Of a DNA stretch of 64,000 bases, positions 1 to 10,286 are shown piece after piece. Below the pieces are notes generated by a model. That model ran no database searches, had not been told where the DNA came from, and worked only from the letters and a program-made list of their open reading frames with translations. The DNA lies in assembly GCF_019900845.1 (NCBI RefSeq), contig NZ_CP074570.1, forward strand, positions 3,720,001 through 3,784,000, read 5' to 3'. Made by a program: the position numbers and the translations under genes. Position 1 is the first letter of the stretch. Every line of letters starts with the position of its first letter. This DNA comes from Paraneptunicella aestuarii (GTDB lineage: Bacteria > Pseudomonadota > Gammaproteobacteria > Enterobacterales > Alteromonadaceae).

Positions 1-837
1 GAAAAGCTGAAAGAACAGGCGAAAAATGGCCCAACAGCCAAAGCCATGAGCGTGAAAGCGTCGGTAACCGTTAAAAGCAGCTTAAAACGCTCCAAGAGCA
101 ATAACTTTATTGCCACTTTACCCGGCAGCAAAGCACCAGACGAACACATTATCTACACCGGACACTGGGATCACTTGGGCAAAGACCCATCGAAGAAAGG
201 CGACAATATCTATAACGGCGCTCACGACAACGCAACGGGCACTGCCAGCCTGATCAGCATGGCAAAAGCGTTTGCCTCGTTGAAGCAACGCCCAGCTCGT
301 TCGGTTAGCTTCCTGATTGTCACCGCTGAAGAACAAGGTTTGTTAGGCTCCAAATACTATGCCGAACACCCGGTTTATCCGCTAAACAAAACAGTGGCTA
401 ACCTGAATTTGGACGCGATGAATATTCTGGGTCGAACCAAAGATGTCGCTGTAGTCGGTTTCGGAAAATCTGAATTGGAAACCTACTTGACCAAAGCTGC
501 GAAACGCCAAGGCCGAATCATCACTCAGGAAGATCGCCCGGAAGCAGGTTACTACTACCGTTCGGATCACTTTAGCTTCGCCAAAAAAGGCGTGCCAGCG
601 CTGTATGCAGAAGGTGGTGCAGAATCTGCTGATGAAGAAAGTGCCAAGTACCGTAAGAAGATGAAAGTCATCTTAAACGGCTGCTATCATCAGGTGTGCG
701 ATGAATACCGCGATAGCTGGGACTTTGGCGGCATCATTGAAGATACACAAATGTTTTTTGAAGTGGGATACGATTTGGCAAATTCTGACGATTGGCCAAA
801 ATGGAACAAAACCAGCGAATTCCAACGTCCAGAATAG
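1..837 (+). CDS. M28 family zinc peptidase (C-terminal part)
   Basis: The reading frame is open from base 1, so the true start lies outside the window. The visible 278 codons contain the conserved M28 aminopeptidase zinc site: HWDHLG, GAHDNATG, TAEEQG (catalytic Glu next to a ligand Glu), NLDAMN and a late His in RSDHFSFAKKG. The family consists of exported or membrane-linked aminopeptidases with two zinc ions that trim peptides in the periplasm. The N-terminal signal and PA-type domain cannot be seen. It is followed by a strong terminator at 892-919, so it is the last gene of its unit. Family assignment is firm; substrate is unknown. Confidence 0.9.
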   Translation, partial: EKLKEQAKNGPTAKAMSVKASVTVKSSLKRSKSNNFIATLPGSKAPDEHIIYTGHWDHLGKDPSKKGDNIYNGAHDNATGTASLISMAKAFASLKQRPARSVSFLIVTAEEQGLLGSKYYAEHPVYPLNKTVANLNLDAMNILGRTKDVAVVGFGKSELETYLTKAAKRQGRIITQEDRPEAGYYYRSDHFSFAKKGVPALYAEGGAESADEESAKYRKKMKVILNGCYHQVCDEYRDSWDFGGIIEDTQMFFEVGYDLANSDDWPKWNKTSEFQRPE

Positions 838-1348
838 TTTCACATTCCATTTCGGGTTGTCATAGCGACCAGAAAGTATAGGTTTTTACCCAAAGGCTTC
901 CACCTCGGAAGCCTTTTTTCATGTTTAGTGCGATTATCTGCGTTTTTTTGCAAATTCCCCCTTGCAATTTCCTGCATTACTGGCAGAGTCGTAAGCATTA
1001 CTATCTTGTGTCGGTTGACCCAAAGAAGCTCAGTCAAAATGATTAATTTGAATAATCTCAATATTAACAATCTCAATGACAATTTGTTGTCATTGCGAAA
1101 TTGGCTGATTTAATCGGTAAGGAAGGTGACAGAAACGTAACAATAAACATCACACCGTTTGTCTGACATTAAAATACCAATCTGAACCTTCCCTACACAA
1201 AAATTCAAGTGTCTACCTTTTGCATAGTTATTCATATCGCTCTGATCCGATCACTGTTATGCAATTTTTGATTCGCTTGTAGTAATTAGTCGAACTTACG
1301 ATAGTTGACTACCATCCATTAACACAAACTGTAGAGAGACAGTCATAT
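838..1348. other. Intergenic region upstream of asnB
   Basis: This 511-bp gap holds the M28 terminator (892-919), then a low-complexity AT-rich stretch around 1038-1095 with repeated 'aatct/aacaat' motifs. It ends in a perfect 8-bp hairpin (1075-1082 with 1087-1094, loop tttg). The asnB leader and ribosome site (GAGAG near 1334-1338) are at the right end. Short ORFs here have no ribosome sites and are not credible. Confidence 0.5.
892..919 (+). terminator. Rho-independent terminator of the M28 peptidase gene
   Basis: A perfect 10-bp stem (892-901 with 907-916) with a 5-nt loop runs directly into a T tract. It lies 55 bp after the peptidase stop codon. Confidence 0.85.
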
Positions 1349-3019
1349 ATGTGCGGTATATTCGGTATTTTGGACATCAAAACTGATGTTTCCGAGTTAA
1401 GGACCAAAGCCCTTGAGCTTTCTAAATTATTGCGCCACCGCGGCCCGGATTGGTCCGGGATTTGGAATAACGACAACGCGATCCTCTGCCATGAGCGCTT
1501 GGCAATCGTTGACGTTGATAATGGTGCCCAGCCTTTAACTAGCCGAAATAATAATCACATTCTTGCCGTCAATGGTGAAATCTATAATCACAAAGATTTG
1601 GAAGCTGCATTAGCAACGCCTTACGATTTTAAAACCAAATCTGATTGCGAAGTGATCCTGCCGCTATTTGCAGAAAAAGGACCAGCGTTTATTGACGAGC
1701 TCAAAGGCATGTTTGCTTTTGTTCTTTATGATCAGGAAAAAGATGAATACCTGATTGCTCGCGATCACATGGGCATTATTCCTCTTTACACAGGTTTCGA
1801 TGAACATGGTAACTTCTATGTCGCTTCAGAAATGAAAGCTCTGGTTCCCATTTGTAAAACCGTTCAGGAATTCCCTCCTGGTCATTATTTGTGGAGCCGT
1901 CACGGTAAACTGACCCAGTATTATCAGCGTGATTGGATGCAATACGAGAACGTTGCCAACAACGAGTCCAATCTGGATGAATTGAAAGCCGCTTTTGAGA
2001 AATCGGTTAAAACCCACTTGATGTCTGACGTACCTTACGCAGTATTGTTGTCTGGTGGTCTGGATTCCTCTCTGGTTTCTGCTGTTGCAGCCAAATACGT
2101 TGCCAAGCGTATCGAAGACGAAGATAAAAGTGATGCCTGGTGGCCTCGCTTACACAGCTTCGCGGTAGGCTTGGAAGGCGCACCCGATTTGTTAGCAGCG
2201 AAAAAAGTCGCTGACATGATTGGTACAGTTCACCACGAAATTCACTTCACAGTGCAAGAAGGTTTAGACGCCATTCGTGACGTTATTTACTTCCTTGAAA
2301 CCTACGATGTCACGACCATTCGTGCCTCAACGCCAATGTACCTGATGAGCCGCAAGATCAAGGCCATGGGTATCAAGATGGTATTGTCTGGCGAAGGTTC
2401 AGATGAGCTCTTTGGTGGCTACCTGTATTTCCATAAAGCGCCAAATGCAAAAGAATTCCATGAAGAAACGGTACGTAAACTGGATCGCTTACACATGTTC
2501 GATTGCGCTCGCGCGAACAAGGCAACCTGTGCCTGGGGTGTCGAAGCTCGCGTTCCGTTTTTGGACAAAGAATTCATGGATGTTGCCATGCGTTTAAATC
2601 CAAAAGACAAGATGTGCTCTGGCGAGCGTATGGAGAAATGGATCCTGCGTAAAGCCTTTGATAATGGTGAGTATCTACCACCTGAAATCTTGTGGCGTCA
2701 GAAAGAACAGTTTGGTGATGGTGTTGGATATTCCTGGATTGATTCCATCAAGGAGTTTGCTAACGAAGCCGTTAGCGATCAGCAAATGCAAACCGCTGAG
2801 TTCCGCTTCCCAATCAATACACCAGAAACCAAAGAAGGTTACTTATACAGAAGTATTTTTGAAGACTACTTCCCGCAAGAAAGTGCCGTAAAATGTGTGC
2901 CCGGTGGTAAATCTATCGCGTGTAGCACAGTAGAAGCTCTGGCTTGGGATGAAAGCTTCCAGAATATGGCCGATCCTTCTGGTCGCTCTGTTATTGGTAT
3001 TCACGGCAGCAAGAAGTAG
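1349..3019 (+). CDS. asnB: Asparagine synthase B (glutamine-hydrolysing)
   Basis: This enzyme makes asparagine from aspartate, ATP and glutamine in the cytosol. The protein starts MCGIFG, giving the N-terminal nucleophile Cys2 of class II glutamine amidotransferases, followed by RHRGPD and NGEIYNH motifs of the glutaminase domain. The synthetase half carries the pyrophosphate loop SGGLDSS near residue 234 and the GEGSDELFGGY motif. At 556 residues it matches the length of E. coli AsnB (554). The start is fixed by Cys2. It stands alone: a terminator precedes it and a hairpin follows it. Confidence 0.97.
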   Translation: MCGIFGILDIKTDVSELRTKALELSKLLRHRGPDWSGIWNNDNAILCHERLAIVDVDNGAQPLTSRNNNHILAVNGEIYNHKDLEAALATPYDFKTKSDCEVILPLFAEKGPAFIDELKGMFAFVLYDQEKDEYLIARDHMGIIPLYTGFDEHGNFYVASEMKALVPICKTVQEFPPGHYLWSRHGKLTQYYQRDWMQYENVANNESNLDELKAAFEKSVKTHLMSDVPYAVLLSGGLDSSLVSAVAAKYVAKRIEDEDKSDAWWPRLHSFAVGLEGAPDLLAAKKVADMIGTVHHEIHFTVQEGLDAIRDVIYFLETYDVTTIRASTPMYLMSRKIKAMGIKMVLSGEGSDELFGGYLYFHKAPNAKEFHEETVRKLDRLHMFDCARANKATCAWGVEARVPFLDKEFMDVAMRLNPKDKMCSGERMEKWILRKAFDNGEYLPPEILWRQKEQFGDGVGYSWIDSIKEFANEAVSDQQMQTAEFRFPINTPETKEGYLYRSIFEDYFPQESAVKCVPGGKSIACSTVEALAWDESFQNMADPSGRSVIGIHGSKK

Positions 3020-3045
3020 AGCCGCACTCGTGAATTAAAATGTTG

Positions 3046-3085
3046 GGCTTGTTGAGTTTTCACTACCAGCAAGCCTCTACTTTTT
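3046..3085 (+). terminator. Probable terminator after asnB
   Basis: A 9-bp stem with one G-U pair (3046-3054 with 3067-3075) is followed by TCTACTTTTT. The loop of 12 nt is long, so strength is uncertain. It separates the convergent asnB and the minus-strand gene at 3099. Confidence 0.5.
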
Positions 3086-3098
3086 AGACCAGTTTCAC

Positions 3099-3998
3099 TT
3101 ACTCACTATTTTCTTTTACTTTTTCTTGCTTCTTTACCGACTTATCCGCTTTAAACCACAATTCTTTGCGATCTAACGGTGTGTTTTCTGGCAATATTGG
3201 GTTCTCCAGTTCAAACACGATACGTTTGTCCAGATTGGCCTTTTCAAGATATTTGCGGTGAAACTGCATGAATAACTTATCGAATTTCCCATTAGCAATG
3301 GCTCGCTCAAATCCGGTTTTAACCAAATTCGCCAATACCACGTTCTTCTTGTTGAAGAAGAAATAGGTTGCCGTGGGATAATGCACAGCCAAACGCGGCT
3401 CTAAATGCAGATAGTTAGGAAAAGCTTCGTGTTCCAGCTCGCGCCACACTTCAACAATGGAACGCGGGAAAAAGCTGGCTGCATCGGATTTCAGCATGGT
3501 GTAAATTCGAGGATGATCTGAAGCGGTTGCCACCTCAAAGCCATTAGCCTGCAAAATTTTCACATCCGGCCAATCAGAACCCTGTATTGGCGTAAATCGG
3601 CGTAATTCCTGCAATTCTTTCACTGGTGCTAACAGGTCGGCATAATCATCGGTTACCAGAAATAATCTTAATCCGATTAAGCCCTTATAAATCGGAATGC
3701 GAACGGGGAGCAGCTCTTCTTCACGAACGGTGTCGGTCATACTCCAGATAACATTGATTTCACGGTTTGCTTTTAACTGCTCAATGGCTCGCCCTTGTAA
3801 TACCATTTTGTTGGATTGAATTAGTCGGTATTTAACGTTGGTTTGTCCTAAGGCTAACCCCAATACCTGCAATGGATAACTGTTTGACATATCCACTATT
3901 TCGCTGGTACGAGCGTAACGAATGTTCCATGTCGCAGCATGGGCAGCAGTTGCGCTCAACCCAATCAGCACGATGAACAAATTCAAAAACAGGCGCAT
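3099..3998 (-). CDS. Periplasmic type-2 substrate-binding-like protein
   Basis: The 299-residue protein has a clear signal peptide (hydrophobic core FLNLFIVLIGLSATA, cleavage near AAHA-A). The remainder resembles the bacterial extracellular solute-binding family 3 fold (PBP type II), as seen in many Alteromonadales proteins lacking a dedicated ABC transporter. No permease or ATPase gene is adjacent, so it may act as a sensor or orphan binding protein rather than a transport component. Its C-terminal tail is Lys/Glu rich. The ligand cannot be inferred. It is convergent with asnB and monocistronic. Confidence 0.65.
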   Translation of the reverse strand: MRLFLNLFIVLIGLSATAAHAATWNIRYARTSEIVDMSNSYPLQVLGLALGQTNVKYRLIQSNKMVLQGRAIEQLKANREINVIWSMTDTVREEELLPVRIPIYKGLIGLRLFLVTDDYADLLAPVKELQELRRFTPIQGSDWPDVKILQANGFEVATASDHPRIYTMLKSDAASFFPRSIVEVWRELEHEAFPNYLHLEPRLAVHYPTATYFFFNKKNVVLANLVKTGFERAIANGKFDKLFMQFHRKYLEKANLDKRIVFELENPILPENTPLDRKELWFKADKSVKKQEKVKENSE

Positions 3999-4114
3999 TT
4001 TGCTTTGCTTACTCCGGAAAAATACAGCGACAGGGCTCAGCCTACATTGATTTTCACTGTTTATACAATGTTTTACGTTGTTAGTTCTGTTTTACTTGCA
4101 AGGAAGATATCGGC

Positions 4115-4516
4115 CTAGAGCAGTTTAGCTAATTCCCGCTCTTCATCATCCATGACAGTGACTATCACCTTCAAATCATCTCCCACTGACTGCAAGGTGT
4201 AAGAAACATAACAGGAAAACAAGCGCTTATTCTCTTCCGCGTAGAAGTTCCATTTTACGTTGGTAAACTGGATATTGTCAGACAAGCGCATGGTTTGGCA
4301 GACATCAGGAACAAAATCGACAGCGCCAATCTTTCTTAAGCGCTCCATTAAGCGCTCGATATACATCACAACATCCTGAGTAGAGGTAAACACATCCTTA
4401 TTATCGTCACTCATGATCACCGCAGGGATAAAATACAATTCTGCAACCGCATTGGCATCATAAGCCCTATACGCTTTTGCATATTTATCAAAAAAAGCCT
4501 GGGTACTTTGGGGCAT
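4115..4516 (-). CDS. NTF2/SnoaL-like small protein
   Basis: A 133-residue protein starting MPQSTQAFF. I chose this internal ATG because an AGGAG ribosome site lies 7 nt upstream (4528-4524); the longer frame to 4555 has none. The pattern 'AFFDKYAKAYRAYDANAVAELY' at the start, followed by alternating beta strands and a central WNFYAEE, fits the cone-shaped NTF2/SnoaL-like fold (DUF4440-type). Members bind small molecules or act as isomerases, but catalytic residues are not assignable here. No close functional context: queE lies downstream on the same strand after 115 bp. Confidence 0.6.
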   Translation of the reverse strand: MPQSTQAFFDKYAKAYRAYDANAVAELYFIPAVIMSDDNKDVFTSTQDVVMYIERLMERLRKIGAVDFVPDVCQTMRLSDNIQFTNVKWNFYAEENKRLFSCYVSYTLQSVGDDLKVIVTVMDDEERELAKLL

Positions 4517-4630
4517 TGGGAAACTCCTCTGATGCAGTTTGTCGCTTGGTTTCAAGCGTGAATATCACATTAAGAATAGGACAAGATCTGCTAACTTGCT
4601 CCACCTCATATGCGATATCTCACATTTAAC

Positions 4631-5305
4631 TTATTGAATTCCCAAATACTTGTGAGTTTGCAACGACAAGCGCCAATTCTTCGCAATACAGGTATCAATC
4701 GCCAGTTTCGTTGCTCTGGGAAGCTGGCTAATAGGTTGCAGATATATCAAACAATCTTTCTTTACGTCCGCTTGTAACAATGCTTCCAACTCTTCAATAT
4801 GCACTTCTGTTGCCACAGGATGCTTGATTTCATTGGCTCTGGCTAACGCATCTGGCAACACTTCATAGCCACCACGCATATTTACTTTGGGGGAAACCGT
4901 CACCCAGGTTCGAGGATCAACCTTAATCTCAAATGTGCCACTGGTTTCAATTTGCACACTGTAGCCCGCATCATGCAACACGGTCGTTAAAGGACGTAAG
5001 TCGTACATAGCTGGCTCTCCGCCAGTAATAACAACATGTTTTGCGGTATATCCCTGCTCACTGAATAGCGCTAATAATTGTTGTGAATCTGCCGCAAACC
5101 AGTGCTCAGTATCAGCTGTTTTGGCGAGCACTTCCCGAGGTGATTGCTGTAAGTCTTCCGGTATCTCCCAGGTATGCTTGGTATCACACCACGAACATCC
5201 AACCGGACACCCTTGCAAACGTATAAAGATAGATGGCGTACCTGTATAGCTCCCCTCCCCTTGAATGGTTTGGAACAGCTCATTGATTTTATATTCGGTT
5301 TGCAT
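4631..5305 (-). CDS. queE: 7-carboxy-7-deazaguanine synthase (radical SAM)
   Basis: This enzyme converts CPH4 to 7-carboxy-7-deazaguanine in the queuosine/preQ0 pathway. The radical SAM cluster is the variant C-x3-C-x2-C of QueE (Cys33, Cys37, Cys40 in GCPVGCSWCDTKHTW). The glycine-rich TGGEP motif for SAM binding follows near residue 116. Length 224 is typical of the gammaproteobacterial form. It is divergent from queC, the next enzyme of the pathway, across a 127-bp promoter region. An AAGGA ribosome site precedes the ATG. Confidence 0.95.
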   Translation of the reverse strand: MQTEYKINELFQTIQGEGSYTGTPSIFIRLQGCPVGCSWCDTKHTWEIPEDLQQSPREVLAKTADTEHWFAADSQQLLALFSEQGYTAKHVVITGGEPAMYDLRPLTTVLHDAGYSVQIETSGTFEIKVDPRTWVTVSPKVNMRGGYEVLPDALARANEIKHPVATEVHIEELEALLQADVKKDCLIYLQPISQLPRATKLAIDTCIAKNWRLSLQTHKYLGIQ

Positions 5306-5432
5306 CGGGTCTTTATCCTTATTTGTCCTTATTGAAACTTAATCGCTCTGACTGGTACGTAATTGCTTGTGGCAGTCTTGCCACCAGTCATTTAAAATTG
5401 CGCTTTTCGTGCATTATAGAGATAGCAAAGGC
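5306..5432. promoter_or_regulatory. Divergent queE/queC promoter region
   Basis: The 127 bp between the divergent queE and queC starts must hold both promoters. A perfect 6-bp hairpin (5369-5374 with 5379-5384) lies in the queC leader, and an overlapping alternative pairing (5351-5356 with 5383-5388) is possible. I could not match it to a preQ1 riboswitch. Confidence 0.4.
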
Positions 5433-6089
5433 ATGGCTCAAAAGGTTGTTGTAATTTATTCCGGTGGTATGGACTCGTTTACAGTATTGCACAAGGCATT
5501 GCGTGATGGTTGCGAAATCTACGCACTGTCTTTCAATTACGGGCAACGCCACAGCAAGGAACTGGAATATGCCGCCCGAGTCTGCGCCGATTTAGACGTT
5601 CATCACAAAATCGTTGATATCAGCAGCATCAATCAACTGATTGGCGGTTCTGCCCTTACCAGCGACATTGATGTGCCTGAAGGCCATTACGAAGAACCCA
5701 GTATGCAACAAACCGTTGTACCTAACCGCAATATGATTTTGCTGTCGATGGCGGTAGGTTATGCGGTTTCTCTGAATGCGAACAAGGTTTATTATGGCGC
5801 ACATTCAGGCGATCATGCCATTTACCCGGATTGCCGTCCCGAATTCGTATTGAAGATGAATGATGTATGTCAAATAGCCAACTACGAGCCCGTCGACATT
5901 TACGCGCCCTATTTAAATGACAGCAAGATCGACATTCTGAAAGACGGCCTAACTATGGGATTAGACTATGGACAAACCTGGACTTGCTACAATGGTAGAG
6001 AAAAAGCCTGTGGCAAATGTGGTGCTTGTCAGGAGCGACTGGAGGCATTCGAGCAAAACGGTGTCACCGATCCCTTGTTATACGAGTAA
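5433..6089 (+). CDS. queC: 7-cyano-7-deazaguanine synthase
   Basis: QueC uses ATP and ammonia to turn 7-carboxy-7-deazaguanine into preQ0, a queuosine precursor. The 218-residue form begins [15 protein letters not shown], with the PP-loop ATPase motif SGGMDS at residues 10-15. The C-terminal zinc site is C-x8-CGKCGAC, ending in the conserved QERLEAF. I prefer this ATG over the in-frame ATG at 5367, whose extra 22 residues do not resemble the family. It is divergent from queE, which acts just before it in the pathway. Confidence 0.95.
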   Translation: MAQKVVVIYSGGMDSFTVLHKALRDGCEIYALSFNYGQRHSKELEYAARVCADLDVHHKIVDISSINQLIGGSALTSDIDVPEGHYEEPSMQQTVVPNRNMILLSMAVGYAVSLNANKVYYGAHSGDHAIYPDCRPEFVLKMNDVCQIANYEPVDIYAPYLNDSKIDILKDGLTMGLDYGQTWTCYNGREKACGKCGACQERLEAFEQNGVTDPLLYE

Positions 6090-6246
6090 AATTCTCTGAA
6101 CACTAAATGACCTAAGCAGACATATGCATATAACAGTTCAGATTAGAATTTCAATTCTCGGGGTTTAATTTTTAAAATGAGGGCGTATATTGTTTGGAAT
6201 AAAATATTACCTCACTAGAACTCACTAGAAAAAAAGGCGTAACATC

Positions 6247-7032
6247 ATGGTGAAAGAAAGTTTTTGGCAACGGCTTCAAAAAGAAGCTATGGAAGTAGTC
6301 ACCTCAGAGCCCTTGTTAGCGAGCTATGTTCACGCCTGTATCTTAAACCATCGTAATTTTGACTCTGCATTAAGTTTTATTCTATCGAATAAAATGGCTG
6401 ATGATGTCATGCCCGCCCTGTCTATTCGTGAGTTTTTTGATGACGCGTTTAAGGAAGACCCAAGCATTGTGGAAGCTGCATTAGCAGATTTAAAAGCAGT
6501 TTACGATAGAGACCCTGCGGTAGAGACTTATCTGACCATTTTGGCTAATTTTAAAGGCTATCTAGCACTTCAAGTACACAGATTAGCTCATCATCTTTGG
6601 CGCAAAAACAGAAAACATTTAGCGCTATTCTTACAAAGCAGAAACTCGGAAGTCTTTGCTGTGGATATTCATCCTGCCGCCAAAATCGGTAAGGGCGTTA
6701 TGTTCGACCATGCAACCGGTATCGTCGTAGGTGAAACCGCCGTTATCGAAGACAATGTTTCGATTCTGCAATCAGTCACATTAGGTGGTACTGGCAATGA
6801 ATCAGGCGATCGACATCCCAAGGTTCGCGAAGGTGTGTTGATTGGCGCAGGTGCAAAAATTCTGGGTAATATCGAGATTGGTCGAGGTTCCAAAGTGGGT
6901 GCAGGCAGCGTGGTACTGAATAATGTACCAGAACATGTCACCGTTGTGGGTGTCCCCGCCAAAGTAAGAAGCACTTGTGTTGGCAACCCTGGTGAAACCA
7001 TGGATCAAACCGACTTTGCCGGTGCAGATTAA
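6247..7032 (+). CDS. cysE: Serine O-acetyltransferase
   Basis: This enzyme makes O-acetylserine from serine and acetyl-CoA, the first step of cysteine synthesis. The 261-residue protein has the alpha-helical N-terminal domain (SEPLLASYVHA...) and a left-handed beta-helix of hexapeptide repeats from about residue 140: IHPAAKIGKGV, DHATGIVVGET, GAGAKILGNIEIG. The active-site histidine region DHATG and the loop GGTGNESGDRHPKV are present. The C-terminal tail differs from E. coli CysE, so feedback and CysK binding cannot be judged. It is monocistronic with a strong terminator. Confidence 0.94.
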   Translation: MVKESFWQRLQKEAMEVVTSEPLLASYVHACILNHRNFDSALSFILSNKMADDVMPALSIREFFDDAFKEDPSIVEAALADLKAVYDRDPAVETYLTILANFKGYLALQVHRLAHHLWRKNRKHLALFLQSRNSEVFAVDIHPAAKIGKGVMFDHATGIVVGETAVIEDNVSILQSVTLGGTGNESGDRHPKVREGVLIGAGAKILGNIEIGRGSKVGAGSVVLNNVPEHVTVVGVPAKVRSTCVGNPGETMDQTDFAGAD

Positions 7033-7052
7033 TCATCCACAGTGAACATTAA

Positions 7053-7081
7053 AAAAGGTGTCTGACTTAGACACCTTTTTT
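7053..7081 (+). terminator. Rho-independent terminator of cysE
   Basis: A perfect 11-bp stem (7053-7063 with 7069-7079), 5-nt loop and T run. The flanking A run makes it potentially bidirectional, also serving the convergent LysR gene. Confidence 0.9.
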
Positions 7082-7117
7082 ATGTGCTGCTTTTATGTGC
7101 TGGGGATATCAAGCAAG

Positions 7118-8041
7118 CTAGTGGCCCGCTTGATTCTCAATAAAATAAGCCAACTCTTTAATACAGTATTTGAGAACCGGGTTTAAACGCGTGTTTTTAC
7201 CATTAAGTACATAAAGCTGTTGCTCAAACTGGAACAGTTCACCACCAATTGGCGTAAGTAGCTCTCGCCCCACCTCAGATTCCGCCAAATAGTCAGGCAA
7301 TAATCCAACATACTCACCACTCAGTATGGCTGATAAGCACGACTCGTAAGAGTCTGAGAATGTCTGAATAGAAAGACGATTTTCACCACGCACGTAGTTA
7401 CCGGATGGCATGCCTGAAATCCCGACAGCAGGATATTCTTGCACATTCAAAGGAGTCACTTTACGCGCCCATTTTTTAGCAAGTGGATGATCTTTCAAGC
7501 AATACAAACGCCCAACACAAGAGGCGTTAATTTCGTGAAAATTCACTGACTCAGGCTTAACCATATCGTAGCAGGACACCACTAAATGGCACTCACCCGA
7601 TAAAGCAACATGCTCGACTTCATGGTAAAGGCGGGTTTGAATGTTGATATGAATATCATTGAATTTCTTCATTGTGCTACGCACTGCCTGAGCAACTGCA
7701 GCAACCACACTAGGAGGCAAGCTTGCCATGAGAACCAAAGTCACATGACCAGAGTAATCATCATGTAAGCTCTTAAGGTTAAACACGAAGCTGTCAAACG
7801 CGTTGAAAATACGCTTGGTTTCCTGAAAGACCAGTTCACCCTCTTTGGTCATTTGGAAACCACCGCGACCACGATGACACAACACCAAATCAAGTCGCTC
7901 TTCGAGCTTCTTGATCGCAGCACTGATATTGGGTCTTTGCATTCTCAATACCGGCTCTGCAGCGGTAAATCCGTTACAGGACGCAACGGCATAGAAGACT
8001 CTAAGTAATTTTATATCCGACTCTTGCAAACGATTCAGCAT
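7118..8041 (-). CDS. LysR family transcriptional regulator
   Basis: The 307-residue protein begins MLNRLQESDIKLLRVFYAVA, the usual start of the LysR winged-helix domain; the HTH covers roughly residues 5-62 (FTAAEPVLRMQRPNISAAIKKLEERLD). A PBP-like effector domain follows from about residue 90. The start at 8041 is preferred because AGGTG lies 8 nt upstream; a longer ATG at 8086 adds 15 unusual residues. No divergent target gene is adjacent (uvrB lies upstream on the same strand), so its regulon and ligand are unknown. Confidence 0.88.
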   Translation of the reverse strand: MLNRLQESDIKLLRVFYAVASCNGFTAAEPVLRMQRPNISAAIKKLEERLDLVLCHRGRGGFQMTKEGELVFQETKRIFNAFDSFVFNLKSLHDDYSGHVTLVLMASLPPSVVAAVAQAVRSTMKKFNDIHINIQTRLYHEVEHVALSGECHLVVSCYDMVKPESVNFHEINASCVGRLYCLKDHPLAKKWARKVTPLNVQEYPAVGISGMPSGNYVRGENRLSIQTFSDSYESCLSAILSGEYVGLLPDYLAESEVGRELLTPIGGELFQFEQQLYVLNGKNTRLNPVLKYCIKELAYFIENQAGH

Positions 8042-8282
8042 AATTTTGTCACCTGAAAAACGGCAGAAAAATCCTTCTGAGAGCACCCTTATCAGGCACT
8101 GTTTTCTAAGGTATAAGTTTGCATACTATACTGATATTTCTCTTATGCGCAAACACTGATTGTAATATTCTTTCAAAATCCTTGTTTTGCCCGATAAGCA
8201 AAACACACGAAAAAAATAAATTAACTTATTGTTTTTAATAAAAATAACGAAAAACCATTCGGATAATTATCAACTCCAAACT

Positions 8283-10286
8283 CTAGGAAACTTCAACCAT
8301 CTTTGCGCGCAAAATTTCTACCTGATCACGCAATGCAGCGGCTTCTTCAAATTCCAAATTACGGGCATGTTCAAACATACGTTTTTCCAATGCCGCAATA
8401 TCGGCCAACAATTGTTTACTATTGTGAGTTCGATATTCTGCTTTCGGTTCAGCCACTTTACGTGAGTCTTTACTTGATTTGCTTTCGCCAAGATCCATGA
8501 CATCGGTTACAGGTTTATTCAAACTCTGCGGCTGAATGTTATGTTCTTCGTTATACCTTTCCTGCTTGGCACGACGACGCTCGGTTTCTTCAATCGCTCT
8601 TTGCATCGACCCTGTAATGGTATCGCCATAAAGAATCGCCTTACCATTAAGGTTTCTGGCTGCGCGACCAATAGTCTGAATTAAAGAACGATCAGAACGT
8701 AAGAAGCCTTCTTTATCAGCATCGAGAATCGCCACCAGCGATACTTCCGGCATATCGAGACCTTCACGCAGTAAGTTAATACCTACCAGCACATCAAATC
8801 GTCCCAAGCGCAGATCTCGGATAATCTCCACACGCTCAACCGTATCAATATCTGAATGCAGGTAACGCACCTTAACGCCGTGTTCGTCGAGATAATCACT
8901 TAAATCTTCTGCCATACGCTTGGTAAGCGTGGTCACCAAGACCCGCTCATTCACCACGGTGCGTTTACGGATTTCAGATAGCAAATCATCAACCTGGGTC
9001 GACACAGGGCGCACTTCAATAATGGGATCGAGCAAACCTGTTGGCCTTACCACCTGCTCAACCACATCACCTGCGGATTTTTCCAGTTCGTATTTTCCGG
9101 GCGTCGCGGAAACATAAATGGTTTGTGGCGACAAGCGTTCAAATTCATCAAATTTCAGAGGTCGATTGTCCAGCGCTGACGGCAAGCGAAAGCCGAATTC
9201 CACCAAGGTTTCCTTACGAGAGCGATCGCCTTTAAACATGGCACCGATCTGGGAAACCGTGACGTGAGACTCGTCAATAAACAACAAGCCATCTGATGGG
9301 AAATAATCAATCAAGGTTGGTGGCGGCTCACCGGGTTCTCTACCCGACAAATAACGAGAGTAGTTCTCAATGCCGGAGCAATATCCCAACTCCAGCATCA
9401 TTTCGATATCAAACTGAGTACGCTGAGTAATACGCTGCTCTTCAACCAGCTTGTTATTGTCTTTCAATTGCTCTCGACGCTCTTTCAATTCTTCTTTGAT
9501 ATGGTCGATAGCGCTAAGAATTTTTTCACGAGGCGTAACGTAATGCGTTTTCGGGAACACTGTCGCTCTGGCCACATTTTTTTCAACCGCGCCGGTTAAA
9601 GGGTCGAAAATGCTGATCCGTTCGATTTCTTCATCAAACAGCTCAACCCGAATCCCTTGCTTGTCTGAATCCGCCGGAAAGATATCAATCACGTCGCCAC
9701 GAACGCGAAAAGTACCACGCTCAAAATTCACATCGTTACGGCTATATTGCAGCTCAGCCAGACGACGCAAAATATCGCGTTGATCCATGAGGTCTCCCTG
9801 ACGCAAATGCAACAGCATCTTCATATAAGACTCAGGATCACCCAAACCATAAATCGCAGATACACTCGACACAATAACAACATCGCGGCGTTCCATAAGC
9901 GCTTTGGTTGCCGATAATCGCATCTGCTCTATGTGGTCATTGATAGAGGCGTCTTTTTCAATAAAGGTGTCGGTAGTGGGAACGTAAGCTTCGGGCTGAT
10001 AATAGTCGTAATAAGAGACAAAATACTCAACGGCATTATCCGGGAAGAACTCTTTCATCTCCCCGTATAATTGCGCCGCAAGCGTTTTGTTGTGCGCCAG
10101 AATAAGCGTTGGCCTCTGTGTTTGTTCAATCACATTGGCCATAGTGAATGTTTTACCGGAACCGGTTACTCCCAGAAGGGTTTGGCATGCCAAACCATCA
10201 CTTAATCCCTCAACTAACTGCTCAATGGCTCCGGGTTGATCACCAGACGGCTGGTAATTCGAGTGGAGCTTGAATCCTCTGGACAT
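8283..10286 (-). CDS. uvrB: Excinuclease ABC subunit B
   Basis: UvrB is the damage-verifying helicase-like subunit of nucleotide excision repair. The 667-residue protein has the Walker A motif GVTGSGKT at residues 39-46, the beta-hairpin region [12 protein letters not shown], the DESH Walker B motif near residue 340, helicase motif VI (QTIGRAARN), and the C-terminal UVR motif ([10 protein letters not shown]) that contacts UvrA/UvrC. Its ATG shares one base with the stop codon of the MATE pump gene (TAATG), and a GGAGGGG ribosome site sits in the end of that gene, so translation is coupled. Confidence 0.98.
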   Translation of the reverse strand: MSRGFKLHSNYQPSGDQPGAIEQLVEGLSDGLACQTLLGVTGSGKTFTMANVIEQTQRPTLILAHNKTLAAQLYGEMKEFFPDNAVEYFVSYYDYYQPEAYVPTTDTFIEKDASINDHIEQMRLSATKALMERRDVVIVSSVSAIYGLGDPESYMKMLLHLRQGDLMDQRDILRRLAELQYSRNDVNFERGTFRVRGDVIDIFPADSDKQGIRVELFDEEIERISIFDPLTGAVEKNVARATVFPKTHYVTPREKILSAIDHIKEELKERREQLKDNNKLVEEQRITQRTQFDIEMMLELGYCSGIENYSRYLSGREPGEPPPTLIDYFPSDGLLFIDESHVTVSQIGAMFKGDRSRKETLVEFGFRLPSALDNRPLKFDEFERLSPQTIYVSATPGKYELEKSAGDVVEQVVRPTGLLDPIIEVRPVSTQVDDLLSEIRKRTVVNERVLVTTLTKRMAEDLSDYLDEHGVKVRYLHSDIDTVERVEIIRDLRLGRFDVLVGINLLREGLDMPEVSLVAILDADKEGFLRSDRSLIQTIGRAARNLNGKAILYGDTITGSMQRAIEETERRRAKQERYNEEHNIQPQSLNKPVTDVMDLGESKSSKDSRKVAEPKAEYRTHNSKQLLADIAALEKRMFEHARNLEFEEAAALRDQVEILRAKMVEVS

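Noticed and set aside
5306..5432. preQ1 riboswitch before queC
   Set aside because: A hairpin is present but the compact preQ1 aptamer pattern is not; no pathway-specific motif could be shown.
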